A stretch of 64,000 nucleotides of DNA from Cupriavidus sp. 2SB (GCF_005503625.1 NZ_SCMX01000013.1:50752-114751); one strand, 5' to 3'; shown: positions 1-8,928, numbered from the stretch's first letter. Notes: a model not told the origin generated them from the sequence alone. Translations and numbers: made by a program.

Positions 1-2
1 TA

Positions 3-665
3 GGCGAGGTGAAGGCTTCGCAGCAGGGGCTCGAAGCACGTGTCGAGCGCGGGGAGCGTCAGCTCGATGCGGTGGAGGTGGGAGTGCGCAATGATTTGCG
101 CGAGGTGGAGGGGCGGCTTGCCGGGCAAATCTCGACGCTCGACTCGCGTATGTCGACGTTCGATACACGTTTGTCGACGCTTGATACGCGTATGTCCGCT
201 GGTCATGCATACCTGCTCGACCGGATCGACGCCTCGGAGTCCAGGGTGTTGGCGGCAATCGAACAGCTTGCAACGCGATTCGACAAGTTCGAGACGCGCG
301 TCGACAGGATGGAAGTGGATCTGCACACCCGCATCGATGCGACGGAAAACAAGATCGAGCATGTGCGAACGGACCTTGGTAGGCAGATCCGGGAGAGTAG
401 GGGTGACCTCGAAATTCGCATCGATCGCGTGGCAACGGACCTCGGTGATCGCATCCAGAAATGCGAGGACAAGACCGAGGCCCGTTGTGATCGTCTGGAA
501 GATAACCTGTCCGCCCAGATCAAGAGTAACGAAGGCCGGATACTTGCCTTGCGGGACCGTGTAAACAAGGTGATCTGGTTCACCTCGGGAGGTGGAGCCA
601 TGCTCGGATACGCCATCGGCGGAGACGTCGTGATGGATCGGTTGACCCGCCTTCTGGGTCTATAA
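3..665 (+). CDS. Coiled-coil protein with C-terminal membrane segment, 5' end cut by window
   Basis: I do not recognise a named family. The reading frame is open to the left edge, so the GTG at 9 may not be the true start and the protein is probably partial. Nearly the whole chain is charged and heptad-like, rich in R, D, E and L, as expected for a long coiled coil. Around residues 43-63 there are three tandem seven-residue units of the form STLDSRM, STFDTRL, STLDTRM, matched by a 21-bp DNA repeat near 131-193. The last 30 residues hold a hydrophobic stretch (VIWFTSGGGAMLGYAIGG) that could anchor the protein in a membrane. The layout resembles tail-anchored coiled-coil proteins of unknown role. 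No operon partner is visible, since rimO starts 188 bp downstream. Confidence 0.6.
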   Translation, partial: GEVKASQQGLEARVERGERQLDAVEVGVRNDLREVEGRLAGQISTLDSRMSTFDTRLSTLDTRMSAGHAYLLDRIDASESRVLAAIEQLATRFDKFETRVDRMEVDLHTRIDATENKIEHVRTDLGRQIRESRGDLEIRIDRVATDLGDRIQKCEDKTEARCDRLEDNLSAQIKSNEGRILALRDRVNKVIWFTSGGGAMLGYAIGGDVVMDRLTRLLGL

Positions 666-852
666 CCAGGACGCGTTTCCAACCAGCCGGGCCGGCTCCT
701 TCCGAACCTCACGCCAAGGCGGCCCGATCAAGGTAAAATCTCCGCCTTTCATGGCAATTGCGGCGCCCGGCAGGCTCGCCGGATGCCCTTAAGCCAGCGG
801 CGCGCCACCGGGGACGGTAGGACGTGCCCAATCCCCACATACGCGGTGCCCC

Positions 853-2226
853 ATGTCGTCTGAAAACATTTTGTCCACTCCTGCGCCGAAAGTCGGCTTT
901 GTGTCACTTGGATGCCCCAAGGCACTGGTCGATTCCGAGCAGATCATCACGCAACTGCGCGCCGAAGGTTACGCGATCAGCGGCACCTATGACGGCGCCG
1001 ACCTTGTGGTGGTCAACACTTGCGGCTTCATCGACGAGGCTGTGCAGGAGAGCCTGGATGCCATTGGCGAGGCGCTCAACGAGAATGGCAAGGTCATCGT
1101 GACCGGATGCCTGGGGGCGAAGAAGGATTCGGCCGGACAGGACATCGTGACCACGGTGCATCCCAAGGTGCTCGCCGTGACGGGTCCCCATGCGCTGGGC
1201 GAGGTCATGCAGGCAGTTCACACGCACTTGCCGAAACCGCATGATCCCTTCACTGACCTTGTGCCGGCTGCCGGCATCAAGCTCACGCCCAAGCACTACG
1301 CATACCTGAAGATTTCGGAAGGCTGCAACCATCGCTGCTCGTTCTGCATCATCCCGTCCATGCGCGGGGATCTGGTATCGCGCCCGGTGGCCGAGGTCAT
1401 GCTTGAGGCGGAAAACCTGTTCAAGGCCGGTGTCAAGGAACTGCTCGTGATTTCGCAGGACACCAGTGCCTATGGCGTGGACGTGAAGTACCGAACCGGT
1501 TTTTGGGCAGGTCGCCCGCTGAAGACGCGCATGACGGAACTGGTCGCGGCGCTCGGCGAACTCGCCAGCCACTATGGCGCGTGGGTGCGCCTGCACTATG
1601 TGTACCCGTATCCGCACGTGGACGAAATCATTCCCCTGATGAACCAGGGCAACGTGCTGCCGTACCTCGACGTGCCGCTCCAGCACGCGCATCCGGACGT
1701 GCTCAAGCGCATGAAGCGTCCGGCCAATGCCGAGAAGACGTTGGACCGGATCCGGGCCTGGCGTGCGATCTGTCCGGACCTGACTATCCGCAGCACGTTC
1801 ATCGCGGGTTTCCCGGGCGAAACGGAACAAGAGTTCCAGACGCTGCTGGACTTCATTGCGGAAGCCGAGCTGGATCGTGTGGGCTGCTTCGCCTATTCCC
1901 CGGTCGACGGTGCCACGGCCAATGATCTGCCGGGTGCGCTACCCGATGAGGTGCGGGAAGAGCGTCGTGCGCGTTTCATGGAAGTTGCGGAGGAAGTTTC
2001 GGCACGCCGCTTGCAACGCAAGGTCGGACAAACGCTTCGCGTACTGGTCGATGAAATCAATCAGGACGGTGGTATCGGCCGTTCTTCTGCTGATGCCCCC
2101 GAGATTGACGGCCTGGTCTATATCGATCCGGCCGCCAAGCCGTCGCAGCGCTACAAGGCGGGCGAATTCGTCAACGTGAAAATCACCGGCGCCGACGGTC
2201 ATGACCTGTGGGGCGAAATCGCCTGA
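853..2226 (+). CDS. rimO: Ribosomal protein S12 (Asp) methylthiotransferase RimO
   Basis: This radical-SAM enzyme adds a methylthio group to the conserved aspartate of ribosomal protein S12. The 457 residues have the three expected domains. The N-terminal methylthiotransferase domain has cysteines at about 21, 57 and 86 for one 4Fe-4S cluster. The radical-SAM core has the CxxxCxxC motif in [17 protein letters not shown] (C158, C162, C165). A C-terminal TRAM domain for binding S12 starts near residue 385. The opening [16 protein letters not shown] is typical of RimO rather than of its tRNA-modifying relative MiaB. The ATG at 853 gives the usual family length. It stands alone in front of bktB. 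In related genomes rimO often lies near polyhydroxyalkanoate genes, which fits its neighbour. Confidence 0.95.
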   Translation: MSSENILSTPAPKVGFVSLGCPKALVDSEQIITQLRAEGYAISGTYDGADLVVVNTCGFIDEAVQESLDAIGEALNENGKVIVTGCLGAKKDSAGQDIVTTVHPKVLAVTGPHALGEVMQAVHTHLPKPHDPFTDLVPAAGIKLTPKHYAYLKISEGCNHRCSFCIIPSMRGDLVSRPVAEVMLEAENLFKAGVKELLVISQDTSAYGVDVKYRTGFWAGRPLKTRMTELVAALGELASHYGAWVRLHYVYPYPHVDEIIPLMNQGNVLPYLDVPLQHAHPDVLKRMKRPANAEKTLDRIRAWRAICPDLTIRSTFIAGFPGETEQEFQTLLDFIAEAELDRVGCFAYSPVDGATANDLPGALPDEVREERRARFMEVAEEVSARRLQRKVGQTLRVLVDEINQDGGIGRSSADAPEIDGLVYIDPAAKPSQRYKAGEFVNVKITGADGHDLWGEIA

Positions 2227-2278
2227 GGACAGGCTTCCGGATACCGGGGCCTGCTGCCATTAGGTAAAAGTACGGTCG

Positions 2279-2306
2279 TTCACTTTTTCGCTCCGCGGTC
2301 TATACT
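2279..2306 (+). promoter_or_regulatory. Putative sigma-70 promoter of bktB
   Basis: TTCACT at 2279-2284 lies 16 bases upstream of TATACT at 2301-2306, giving 4/6 and 5/6 matches to the -35 and -10 consensus. The start codon of bktB follows 32 bases later, preceded by the ribosome-binding site GGAGA at 2328-2332. The gap between rimO and bktB contains no other candidate. Prediction from sequence only. Confidence 0.5.
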
Positions 2307-2338
2307 GTGCGCCGCAACATTTCGCATGGAGACAAGAC

Positions 2339-3523
2339 ATGACGCGTGAAGTGCTGGTTGTCAGCGGTGTGCGCACCGCGATTGGTACCTTTGGCGGCAG
2401 CCTCAAGGATCTGGCCCCGACTGACCTGGGCGCGCTAGTGGTGCGCGAAGCGCTGGCCCGCGCCAAGGTGTCCGGCGACGACGTCGGGCATGTGGTGTTC
2501 GGCAACGTCATTCAGACCGAGCCGAAAGACATGTACCTGGGGCGCGTGGCCGCCGTGAACGGCGGGGTGTCGATCAACGCCCCGGCGCTGACGGTCAACC
2601 GCCTGTGCGGATCTGGCCTGCAGGCGATTGTCAGTGCTGCCCAGACCATTCTGCTTGGCGATGCCGATGTCGCCATCGGTGGCGGTGCGGAAAGCATGAG
2701 TCGTGCGCCATACCTCGCACCGATGGCCCGCTGGGGTTCGCGCATGGGCGATGCCAAGCTGATCGACATGATGCTCGGCGCGCTGCACGACCCCTTCCAC
2801 GCGATCCACATGGGTGTGACCGCAGAGAACGTTGCCAAGGAATACGACATCTCGCGCCAGCAGCAGGACGAGGCAGCGTTGGAATCGCATCGCCGCGCGT
2901 CGGCTGCCATCAAGGCCGGCCATTTCAAGGGCCAGATCGTTCCCGTCACGCTGAAGAGCCGCAAGGGCGATGTCGTCTTCGATACCGACGAGCACGTGCG
3001 CCACGATGCGACCATCGATGACATGACCAAGCTCAAGCCGGTCTTCGTCAAGGAGAACGGCACGGTCACGGCGGGCAATGCATCGGGTCTGAACGATGCC
3101 GCTGCTGCAGTGGTGCTGATGGAGCGTGCCGAGGCGGAGCGCCGCGGCCTGAAGCCGCTGGCGCGCCTGGTGTCGTACGGCCATGCAGGTGTCGATCCCA
3201 AGACGATGGGCATCGGCCCGGTTCCGGCAACAAAGATCGCACTGGAGCGCGCTGGGCTGTCGGTCAAGGATCTCGACGTGATCGAGGCCAACGAAGCGTT
3301 TGCCGCGCAAGCCTGTGCCGTGACGAAGGCGCTGGGACTCGATCCGGCCAAGGTCAACCCCAACGGTTCGGGCATTTCGCTGGGCCATCCTATCGGTGCC
3401 ACGGGCGCGCTGATTACGGTGAAGGCGCTTCACGAACTGCAGCGCGTGCAAGGCCGCTATGCGCTGGTGACGATGTGCATCGGCGGCGGCCAGGGGATTG
3501 CCGCGATCTTCGAGCGCGTTTAA
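2339..3523 (+). CDS. bktB: 3-ketothiolase BktB (acetyl-CoA C-acyltransferase)
   Basis: This thiolase condenses acyl-CoA with acetyl-CoA to 3-ketoacyl-CoA. BktB is the broad-range enzyme that supplies 3-ketovaleryl-CoA and similar precursors for polyhydroxyalkanoate copolymers. Length (394) and sequence match what I know of Cupriavidus necator BktB very closely, including the start MTREV and the stretch PKDMYLGRVAAVNGG. Catalytic residues are visible: the nucleophile Cys90 in NRLCGSG, His350 in GHPIGATG and Cys380 in CIGGGQG. The protein is expected to be a cytosolic tetramer. It has its own promoter and a clear ribosome-binding site. The phaCAB genes are not in this window, as in C. necator, where bktB lies apart from that operon. 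The close match is from memory and not aligned here. Confidence 0.93.
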   Translation: MTREVLVVSGVRTAIGTFGGSLKDLAPTDLGALVVREALARAKVSGDDVGHVVFGNVIQTEPKDMYLGRVAAVNGGVSINAPALTVNRLCGSGLQAIVSAAQTILLGDADVAIGGGAESMSRAPYLAPMARWGSRMGDAKLIDMMLGALHDPFHAIHMGVTAENVAKEYDISRQQQDEAALESHRRASAAIKAGHFKGQIVPVTLKSRKGDVVFDTDEHVRHDATIDDMTKLKPVFVKENGTVTAGNASGLNDAAAAVVLMERAEAERRGLKPLARLVSYGHAGVDPKTMGIGPVPATKIALERAGLSVKDLDVIEANEAFAAQACAVTKALGLDPAKVNPNGSGISLGHPIGATGALITVKALHELQRVQGRYALVTMCIGGGQGIAAIFERV

Positions 3524-3557
3524 AGTCACGGCAGCCCCCATCCCAAGGAAGTCTGCC

Positions 3558-4181
3558 TTGCCCCGCTTTTCTTCAGCTTTGCACGCGTTTTGCGCATGTT
3601 CGATGGCCGCGATGTTGGCGGCACCGATGGCCGCCTCGGCGGCTGGCGATAGTTTGTCGACGGCGGGGGGGCAGGGCGGCTCCTTTGGTATCAATGATGC
3701 GATTCGCGCCGGGGAGTCCCGGCGCGGAACCACGCTCTCCACCGGCGCAGCCACCGTGCTGGCGCCGCGCGCCGAATACTCCCAATATCCCGTCTACGTG
3801 GGCACGCTTGGCGACAAGCCGGTGCGCATGCGCGTGGCGCCGAAGTCCGACACCCGGGACAGCCTGCAGGGCGAATACTCGGTGGGCGATGGCAAGGGCG
3901 TCCGGTTGTTGTCCGGCGAGTGGGATAACGGCAACTTCCTGATGGAAGAGTCCGACGATGGTACGCGTGTATCCGGTAACTGGGACGGCCAGATTGACCG
4001 CAACGGTGCCGTGCGCGGAACGTGGACCGATCCCTACAACCCGGCCATCGTCCTGCCATTCTTCATCCGGCCGTTTGGCGGGTTTCTCGTTATTCCACCG
4101 TTTGACATGCAACCCAGCAGTGGTGTGACCTACGCGCCGCCACCGCCGAAATCGTCGATCTCGACGGGCAAGTCGCGCTAG
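3558..4181 (+). CDS. Exported protein of unknown function
   Basis: I do not recognise the family. I chose the TTG at 3558 because AAGGAA lies eight bases upstream. The resulting N-terminus (PRFSSALHAFC, then a hydrophobic run ending APMAASA) makes a good Sec signal peptide with cleavage near residue 28. The longer frame from 3498 overlaps bktB, and the ATG at 3603 would remove part of the signal. The mature part of about 180 residues alternates short beta-strand-like segments, with patterns such as VRMRVAP, VRLLSGEWDNGNF, VSGNWDGQIDRNG and VRGTWTDP. That looks like a small beta-barrel or sandwich. The C-terminus is proline and serine rich. It follows bktB by 34 bases and could be cotranscribed, but no functional link is evident. 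Confidence 0.7.
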   Translation: MPRFSSALHAFCACSMAAMLAAPMAASAAGDSLSTAGGQGGSFGINDAIRAGESRRGTTLSTGAATVLAPRAEYSQYPVYVGTLGDKPVRMRVAPKSDTRDSLQGEYSVGDGKGVRLLSGEWDNGNFLMEESDDGTRVSGNWDGQIDRNGAVRGTWTDPYNPAIVLPFFIRPFGGFLVIPPFDMQPSSGVTYAPPPPKSSISTGKSR

Positions 4182-4280
4182 TCTCGCTGAGCCTGAAGCG
4201 GCGATTGCGGCGCAGGGGTGGACGGATTTCTGATTGCTGGTAAGCTCGAACGCCTGTCCAGTCTTCCGAGGAAACGCGCC

Positions 4281-5495
4281 GTGTCTGCTTCCGACTCGCC
4301 CCGCCATCCGTCCCGCTATACCCAGACCACCGCAGTCCAACCCGACCTCGACATCGCGCCGGGCTTCGAATCGTTCTCGACGCCGACGTATCGCGGCTCC
4401 ACCATCGTTTTCCGCAATCTCGCCGAACTGCGCGCCTATGGCGACCGCAGCAAAACCTATTGGCGCTATGGCTTGCACGCCACGCCCACCAGCGAGGCAC
4501 TGTGCCAGCAGTTGGCGCAGATCGAGGGTGGCAGCCAGACGCTGCTGCTGCCGTCGGGTATGGGGGCAATATCACTGGTTTACTTTGCGCTGGTAAAGGC
4601 CGGTGACGATGTGCTGGTGCCGGACAACGTCTATGGTCCCAACCGCGATCATGGCGAGTGGCTGGCACGGGAGTTTGGCGTGACAGTGCGTTACTACCAT
4701 CCATCCATCGGAGCGGGCATTGCGGCGCTGATCCAGCCGAATACCAAGCTGATCTGGATGGAGGCGCCTGGGTCCGTGACGATGGAGGTGCCCGATTCCG
4801 AGGCGATTGTGGCCGCAGCACGGGCACGCGGCGTGGTGACGGCAATCGACAATACCTGGTCGGCGGGTGTGTATTTCAAGCCGTTCGACAAGGGCATCGA
4901 TATCTCGGTGCAGGCGTTGACCAAGTACCAGTCCGGCGGCAGCGATGTGCTGATGGGCGCGGTGATCACGCGCGACGACAAGCTTCACGACCGACTCAAG
5001 CGCACGCGCATGATCATGGGCTGGGGCGTGTCGGCGGATGACTGCTTCCTGGTGCTGCGTGGCCTGTCCAGCATGCCGGTCCGGCTGGCCGCCCACGACC
5101 GCGCGGCACGGGAAATCGCCGAATGGCTCAAGCAGCGACCCGAGGTCTCGCGCGTACTGCACCCTGCGCTGCCAGATTGCCCCGGCCATGCCGAGTGGCT
5201 GCGGGACTTTTCCGGCGCCAGCGGTCTGTTCTCGATCATTCTGCACAGCCGCTACGCGCGAGAACAGGTCGATGCCTTTGTCGAAGCGCTGAAGCTGTTC
5301 GCCATCGGCTGGTCGTGGGGTGGGGCGCACAGCCTTGCGGTGCCGTATCACGTCGACACCATGCGGCCGGTGGGAACATGGCCACCCGCCGATTGGGAGA
5401 ACGCTGGCGAACTGGTGCGCTTCTACATTGGCCTCGAGGATACGCGCGATCTGATCGGGGACATCAAGCAAGCCATGGAAGCACAGTTGCGCTGA
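4281..5495 (+). CDS. metC: Cystathionine beta-lyase (PLP-dependent, Cys/Met metabolism)
   Basis: This enzyme cleaves cystathionine to homocysteine, pyruvate and ammonia in methionine synthesis. It is a fold-type I PLP enzyme of the Cys/Met family, 404 residues long. The PLP lysine is K215 in QALTKYQSGG, followed by the family pattern SDVLMG. The phosphate-binding region LPSGMGAIS (about residues 90-98), the VPDNVYGP segment and the AIDNTWSAG motif carrying the PLP-contacting Asp are all present. The N-terminal TPTYRGSTIVF and the WRYGLHATPT motif favour MetC over cystathionine gamma-synthase. The GTG at 4281 is preceded by GAGGAAA at 4268-4274, while the upstream frame lacks such a site. It ends at a strong bidirectional terminator. 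Related side activities such as cysteine desulfhydration are known in the family. Confidence 0.9.
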   Translation: MSASDSPRHPSRYTQTTAVQPDLDIAPGFESFSTPTYRGSTIVFRNLAELRAYGDRSKTYWRYGLHATPTSEALCQQLAQIEGGSQTLLLPSGMGAISLVYFALVKAGDDVLVPDNVYGPNRDHGEWLAREFGVTVRYYHPSIGAGIAALIQPNTKLIWMEAPGSVTMEVPDSEAIVAAARARGVVTAIDNTWSAGVYFKPFDKGIDISVQALTKYQSGGSDVLMGAVITRDDKLHDRLKRTRMIMGWGVSADDCFLVLRGLSSMPVRLAAHDRAAREIAEWLKQRPEVSRVLHPALPDCPGHAEWLRDFSGASGLFSIILHSRYAREQVDAFVEALKLFAIGWSWGGAHSLAVPYHVDTMRPVGTWPPADWENAGELVRFYIGLEDTRDLIGDIKQAMEAQLR

Positions 5496-5517
5496 GTGCT
5501 GCCGCGAACCGCTCAAC

Positions 5518-5549
5518 AAAAAGCCCCGCCAGTGATGGCGGGGCTTTTT
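5518..5549. terminator. Bidirectional rho-independent terminator between metC and the PepSY operon
   Basis: A perfect 9-bp stem (GCCCCGCCA at 5523-5531 with TGGCGGGGC at 5536-5544) has a GTGA loop. It is flanked by A5 on the left and T5 on the right, so it can stop transcription from both converging genes. Confidence 0.9.
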
Positions 5550-5572
5550 GTTTGAGGCGTCGACACCTGCAA

Positions 5573-7204
5573 TCAGGAGGCGTCGGCCTTGCGCATCGTG
5601 GCTTGCGGCGCGGCCTGAGCGGCGGCGCCGGGTGGCGCCCAGACCGATTCAACCGGACCATTCTGCGCACGGCGTTGTGTGGCACGTGCCAGCGCGACAT
5701 ACCCGACTGCCATGGCGATGGCGGCGATGTCGAAGCCAGCAATGACCCAACGACCCTGGAGCGCGGCCGAGAACAGATTGTCTCCGGCCAGGATCAGGTC
5801 CGCCAAGGGCACGGTCAGCGTGGCAAGGGCGGCCACGTACAGCAGCTCGACCGCTGCACGGATCGGCGGCCGGACCAGCGCCCAAGCCACCGCCACGCCG
5901 AAGACCGGCCAGAACACATAGCTCACGGCACGCTCTGGCCACAGCAACGCGGCCGGGAAGCACAGCGCCACGCCGATGCAGGTGCCAATGCAGACGCCCA
6001 CTGTGGCCTGCGCCAGCAGCTTGTGTACACGTGGCTGCTCGGCCTGGCGCGCCTTGCGTCGGGTTTCGATCCAGAGCAGGTTGCCGGAGTAGAACAGGAA
6101 GGCACCCGCCAGGCCCGCGATCAGGTAGACGATGCGCACGGCCATGTCCCCGTAGGTGCCGTAGTGCAACGCGAACATCGCGCTATAGACCATGTGGTTG
6201 GTGTCGCGTCCGCTAGCCGTTTGGTTGGCGATCAGTTTGCCGGCGTTGGGTTCGTTGGCTGCCGCGTGGATGCCCACGGACCCGCCATTGCCCAGTGCAC
6301 GGGCGCTCTCGCCGCGCACGTCGGCCACGGCATTCGCATCGCCATAGCGCTGGAACCGGATCGCGGTCGGCGTGAAGTGTTCGCCGCCGTGCTCGCGTGC
6401 GATGGCGAGCAACTGCGCCGAGGGCATCGTGGGCGATGGACGACCCGATGCGGACACTTCGGACGTGCCACTCGTGACGCGCGGAATCGTCTCGAACAGC
6501 TTGCCGTCGAAGGTCAGCACATTGAACACCATGACCATGACCAGCGACAGGCAGAACATCGCGCCAGTGATGGCAAAGATCAGGTGGAACGGCAGGCTGA
6601 ACAGGCCGATCACATTGTGCGAATCCATCCAGAACCGCTTCAGGTTGCGGCCCGGACGCACCGCGAACAGGTCTTTCTTGAGTCGCGGCAGATGCAGGAT
6701 GACGCCCGACACCAGCGCCAGCCCGTACAGGATGGAGATGATCCCCATGAAATACGTGCCGTTCAGGCCCAGGCCGAGCGAGTAGTGCAGGGCGTTCAGG
6801 AAGGCAGAGAGTTCCCCCGTGACGTGATCGAGCGACGTGCTGTTCTGCGCTGCCTTGTCGCCGTTCAGGCGCTCGCCGTTCATCGTGTGCCATTCACCGG
6901 CCTTGTCCTGCCAGTAGGCGTTGAAGTCCGGTTCCTCATGGCTGGGCAGGCCCACGTAGACGCTGTTTGCGGCGTCAGGGTGAACGGCGATCAGCTTCTG
7001 CACGAAGGCATCGATGGCGGGGCCCTCGACATGGACCTCGGCGGCATGCTTGCCTTCCAGGCGGTCCGGATTCTGCCAGACGTGGAGTTCGTGGTGGAAG
7101 ACGGTGATCGCGCCTGCGAAGAACGCGATGAACAGCGCCCAGCCGGCCATCAGGCCGACCCAGGTATGCAGCGTGTTGAACACGCGGAGGGTATTGGCTT
7201 TCAT
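5573..7204 (-). CDS. PepSY-associated inner-membrane protein (PiuB-type, iron-related)
   Basis: This 543-residue integral membrane protein of the PepSY-associated TM (PiuB-like) family is typically found beside siderophore receptors and induced by low iron. Its exact reaction is not firmly established; a role in reducing or processing ferric siderophores at the inner membrane has been proposed for relatives. The N-terminal helix (WVGLMAGWALFIAFFAGAITVF) is followed by a periplasmic loop (HHELHVWQNP) and a PepSY-like region. Further helices are FMGIISILYGLALVSGVIL, then FSLPFHLIFAITGAMFC, and several more up to about residue 500. Histidines in HHELH, HLPR, SHNVIG and HYGTYGD sit near membrane faces and could bind metal or heme. 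It is the last gene of a Fur-box operon, starting 10 bases after its neighbour. Confidence 0.85.
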   Translation of the reverse strand: MKANTLRVFNTLHTWVGLMAGWALFIAFFAGAITVFHHELHVWQNPDRLEGKHAAEVHVEGPAIDAFVQKLIAVHPDAANSVYVGLPSHEEPDFNAYWQDKAGEWHTMNGERLNGDKAAQNSTSLDHVTGELSAFLNALHYSLGLGLNGTYFMGIISILYGLALVSGVILHLPRLKKDLFAVRPGRNLKRFWMDSHNVIGLFSLPFHLIFAITGAMFCLSLVMVMVFNVLTFDGKLFETIPRVTSGTSEVSASGRPSPTMPSAQLLAIAREHGGEHFTPTAIRFQRYGDANAVADVRGESARALGNGGSVGIHAAANEPNAGKLIANQTASGRDTNHMVYSAMFALHYGTYGDMAVRIVYLIAGLAGAFLFYSGNLLWIETRRKARQAEQPRVHKLLAQATVGVCIGTCIGVALCFPAALLWPERAVSYVFWPVFGVAVAWALVRPPIRAAVELLYVAALATLTVPLADLILAGDNLFSAALQGRWVIAGFDIAAIAMAVGYVALARATQRRAQNGPVESVWAPPGAAAQAAPQATMRKADAS

Positions 7205-7214
7205 GTGTATCGCC

Positions 7215-7514
7215 TCATGAACCGGTGACGGCGGAGAGCGCCGAGGCAGGGGGCATCGCGTGCAGCAGCCGCAATGCCACGAGGATGCCGTAACAGACCA
7301 GATTCCCGCCCACCAGCCACAGCCAGGCGCGAAGGCTCGTCTCGAACAGCAGGCTCAGGCTGATGATGGCCACCCATAGGACGAAGCTGAGCATGATGGC
7401 AAGGACCACGCCACCTTCCCAGCCGCCGGGCAGCCACAAGATGCCGAGTGTGCACAGCGCGATGGCCAGGGGCAGGCCCAACAGCGTGCCGGCAAGCCAT
7501 TTGGTGCCGATCAT
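7215..7514 (-). CDS. Small membrane protein, DUF3649-like
   Basis: A 99-residue membrane protein. The ATG at 7514 overlaps the TGA of the preceding gene as ATGA, which argues for translational coupling and against the longer upstream frame. Three hydrophobic segments are visible: LAGTLLGLPLAIALCTLGILW, a segment around VVLAIMLSFVLWVAIISLSLLF, and a third around LWLVGGNLVCYGILVAL. Its small size and place between a DUF3325-type protein and PepSY are typical of the DUF3649 family in iron-regulated clusters of Proteobacteria. The assignment rests on context and topology more than on a recognised motif. The function is unknown; it probably forms an inner-membrane complex with the two flanking proteins. 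Confidence 0.7.
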   Translation of the reverse strand: MIGTKWLAGTLLGLPLAIALCTLGILWLPGGWEGGVVLAIMLSFVLWVAIISLSLLFETSLRAWLWLVGGNLVCYGILVALRLLHAMPPASALSAVTGS

Positions 7515-7834
7515 GATGCGCTCCCTTCTTTCGAGACCTCTGACGGTTCGTCGTCCATCCGGTTGTGATGGAGCCAGGTGCCAATGAACGGCCAGAAGGA
7601 CAGGAAGCACGTCATGACCACGAGGGTGGCGGCAATGGCGACGGCCCAGCCCTCGGGCACGCTCATGACCCAGGTGCCGGCCACGGCGAGTGCAACACCG
7701 ATCCAGCAGAGCAGTCGGGAGGACAGCGGCGAGCGACCTTTACCCTCGGCATCGACAACCAGCAGTTGATTTGGCGCGGCGAGGTACAGGCACGCCGCGG
7801 CGGCCAGGGATAGGAATATAGCTAACGCTTGCAT
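7511..7834 (-). CDS. Small membrane protein, DUF3325-like
   Basis: A 107-residue membrane protein, first gene of the Fur-box operon. I take the ATG at 7834 (MQALAIFLSLAAA) because it begins directly with a membrane helix. The longer frame uses a TTG that would lie inside the Fur box. Predicted helices are residues 3-19, about 48-64 (IGVALAVAGTWVMSVP) and about 66-88 (WAVAIAATLVVMTCFLSFWPF), separated by the short polar segment NQLLVVDAEGKGRSPLSSR. This layout and its position match DUF3325 proteins, found almost only next to PepSY and DUF3649 genes. Function unknown. Its stop codon overlaps the next start. Confidence 0.72.
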   Translation of the reverse strand: MQALAIFLSLAAAACLYLAAPNQLLVVDAEGKGRSPLSSRLLCWIGVALAVAGTWVMSVPEGWAVAIAATLVVMTCFLSFWPFIGTWLHHNRMDDEPSEVSKEGSAS

Positions 7835-7871
7835 GCGTTGTGCAGTCGGGAAACGACGATGTAGGGAGGCG

Positions 7872-7890
7872 AACAATAATAATCATTCGC
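7872..7890 (-). promoter_or_regulatory. Fur box upstream of the DUF3325-DUF3649-PepSY operon
   Basis: The 19 bases AACAATAATAATCATTCGC match the classical Fur consensus GATAATGATAATCATTATC at 14 of 19 positions, including an uninterrupted ATAATCATT core. The AT-rich site is conspicuous in this GC-rich region and lies about 40 bases upstream of the first start codon (7834). Repression of the operon by Fur with iron is inferred. Confidence 0.8.
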
Positions 7891-8073
7891 ATTTGATTCC
7901 ACAAGGAAATCAAGGCGTTATGTTGCGATCTCGTTGATTTGGTCGCGTCAGCGCCAATGACGAAAATGTAATGCGGGAAACGCCCGGAGGTGTGGCAAGA
8001 GGGGGCGAGTGGGGAGGGAAAGCGAGGGAGCGGGTGCCTTGCAGGTGACGCAAGGCACGCCTTGAAACGGGAA

Positions 8074-8928
8074 TCAGTGCGGGAAGAGGTTCAGCAGCCC
8101 GTCCAGCCCCACATGATTGAACGCCACACTGGCCTGTTCGCGCACGACGGGTTTGGCGCGGAAGGCCACGGACAGGCCCGCTACTGCCATCATCTTGAGG
8201 TCGTTCGAACCGTCGCCCATGACGATGGCCTGCGACGGTTCGGCGCCGATCTGCTCGCACACCTCGCGCACGGTACGTGCCTTTACGTCCGCATTGACGA
8301 TCTCGCCCACCACGTTGCCGGTCAGCTTGCCATCCACGATCTCCAGCGTGTTGGCTCGGGTGAAGTCGAGTCTCAGGCGCGGCTTGAGCTGGTCGGTGAA
8401 GTGGACGAACCCCCCGGACACCAGTAGCGTGCGCAGGCCCAGTGCCTGGATCGTCTGGAGCATGTTCTCGGCACCCGGCGACAGGCGTAGTCGTTCTTCG
8501 TACACGCGGTCGAGCACGCTGGCGTCGAGGCCCTTCAGCAGGGCCACACGGCGGCGCAGGCTCTCGTTGAAGTCGGTGATCTCGCCCCGCATCGCCGCTT
8601 CGGTGATCGCTGACACTTCGGCCTTCAGTCCGCAGAAATCGGCGATTTCGTCGATGCACTCGATGGTGATCAGCGTCGAGTCCATGTCCATGGCCACGAG
8701 CCGGAAGTCCGACAGCTTGCGCCCCGCCGGCACCACGGCCCAGTCGATGCCACGGACGCCGCAAATTTCGTCGAGCGCCACGCGCAGTGCCGGGGTCAGC
8801 GGATCGCAGTCATCGGCAGCCGCCACGTTTTCGGCACGCATCACGAAGGCCGAGGCATGGGCAGCCGCGCGCACGGCATCGAGATCGGCTGCGGACAGCG
8901 GGGACAGGCTCTGGAGAATCAAGGGCAT
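8074..8928 (-). CDS. serB: Phosphoserine phosphatase
   Basis: Catalyses the last step of serine synthesis, O-phospho-L-serine to L-serine. This is a HAD-superfamily enzyme of 284 residues. The nucleophilic motif DMDST is at about 81-85 (D81 nucleophile, D83 general acid). Motif II is the SGG of LLVSGGFVHF, and motif III/IV is VMGDGSNDLKMM with a lysine upstream. The family signature ECIDEIADFCG lies just after the DMDST motif. The N-terminal 70 residues form the regulatory-type extension seen in proteobacterial SerB. The ATG at 8926-8928 gives the normal length. It lies 88 bases downstream of argE on the same strand. No specific regulatory signal is evident. Confidence 0.95.
   Translation of the reverse strand: MPLILQSLSPLSAADLDAVRAAAHASAFVMRAENVAAADDCDPLTPALRVALDEICGVRGIDWAVVPAGRKLSDFRLVAMDMDSTLITIECIDEIADFCGLKAEVSAITEAAMRGEITDFNESLRRRVALLKGLDASVLDRVYEERLRLSPGAENMLQTIQALGLRTLLVSGGFVHFTDQLKPRLRLDFTRANTLEIVDGKLTGNVVGEIVNADVKARTVREVCEQIGAEPSQAIVMGDGSNDLKMMAVAGLSVAFRAKPVVREQASVAFNHVGLDGLLNLFPH

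Noticed and set aside
5123..7228. A 701-codon open frame on the plus strand across the metC end and the PepSY gene
   Set aside because: Crosses a strong bidirectional terminator and is antisense to a clear membrane protein gene.
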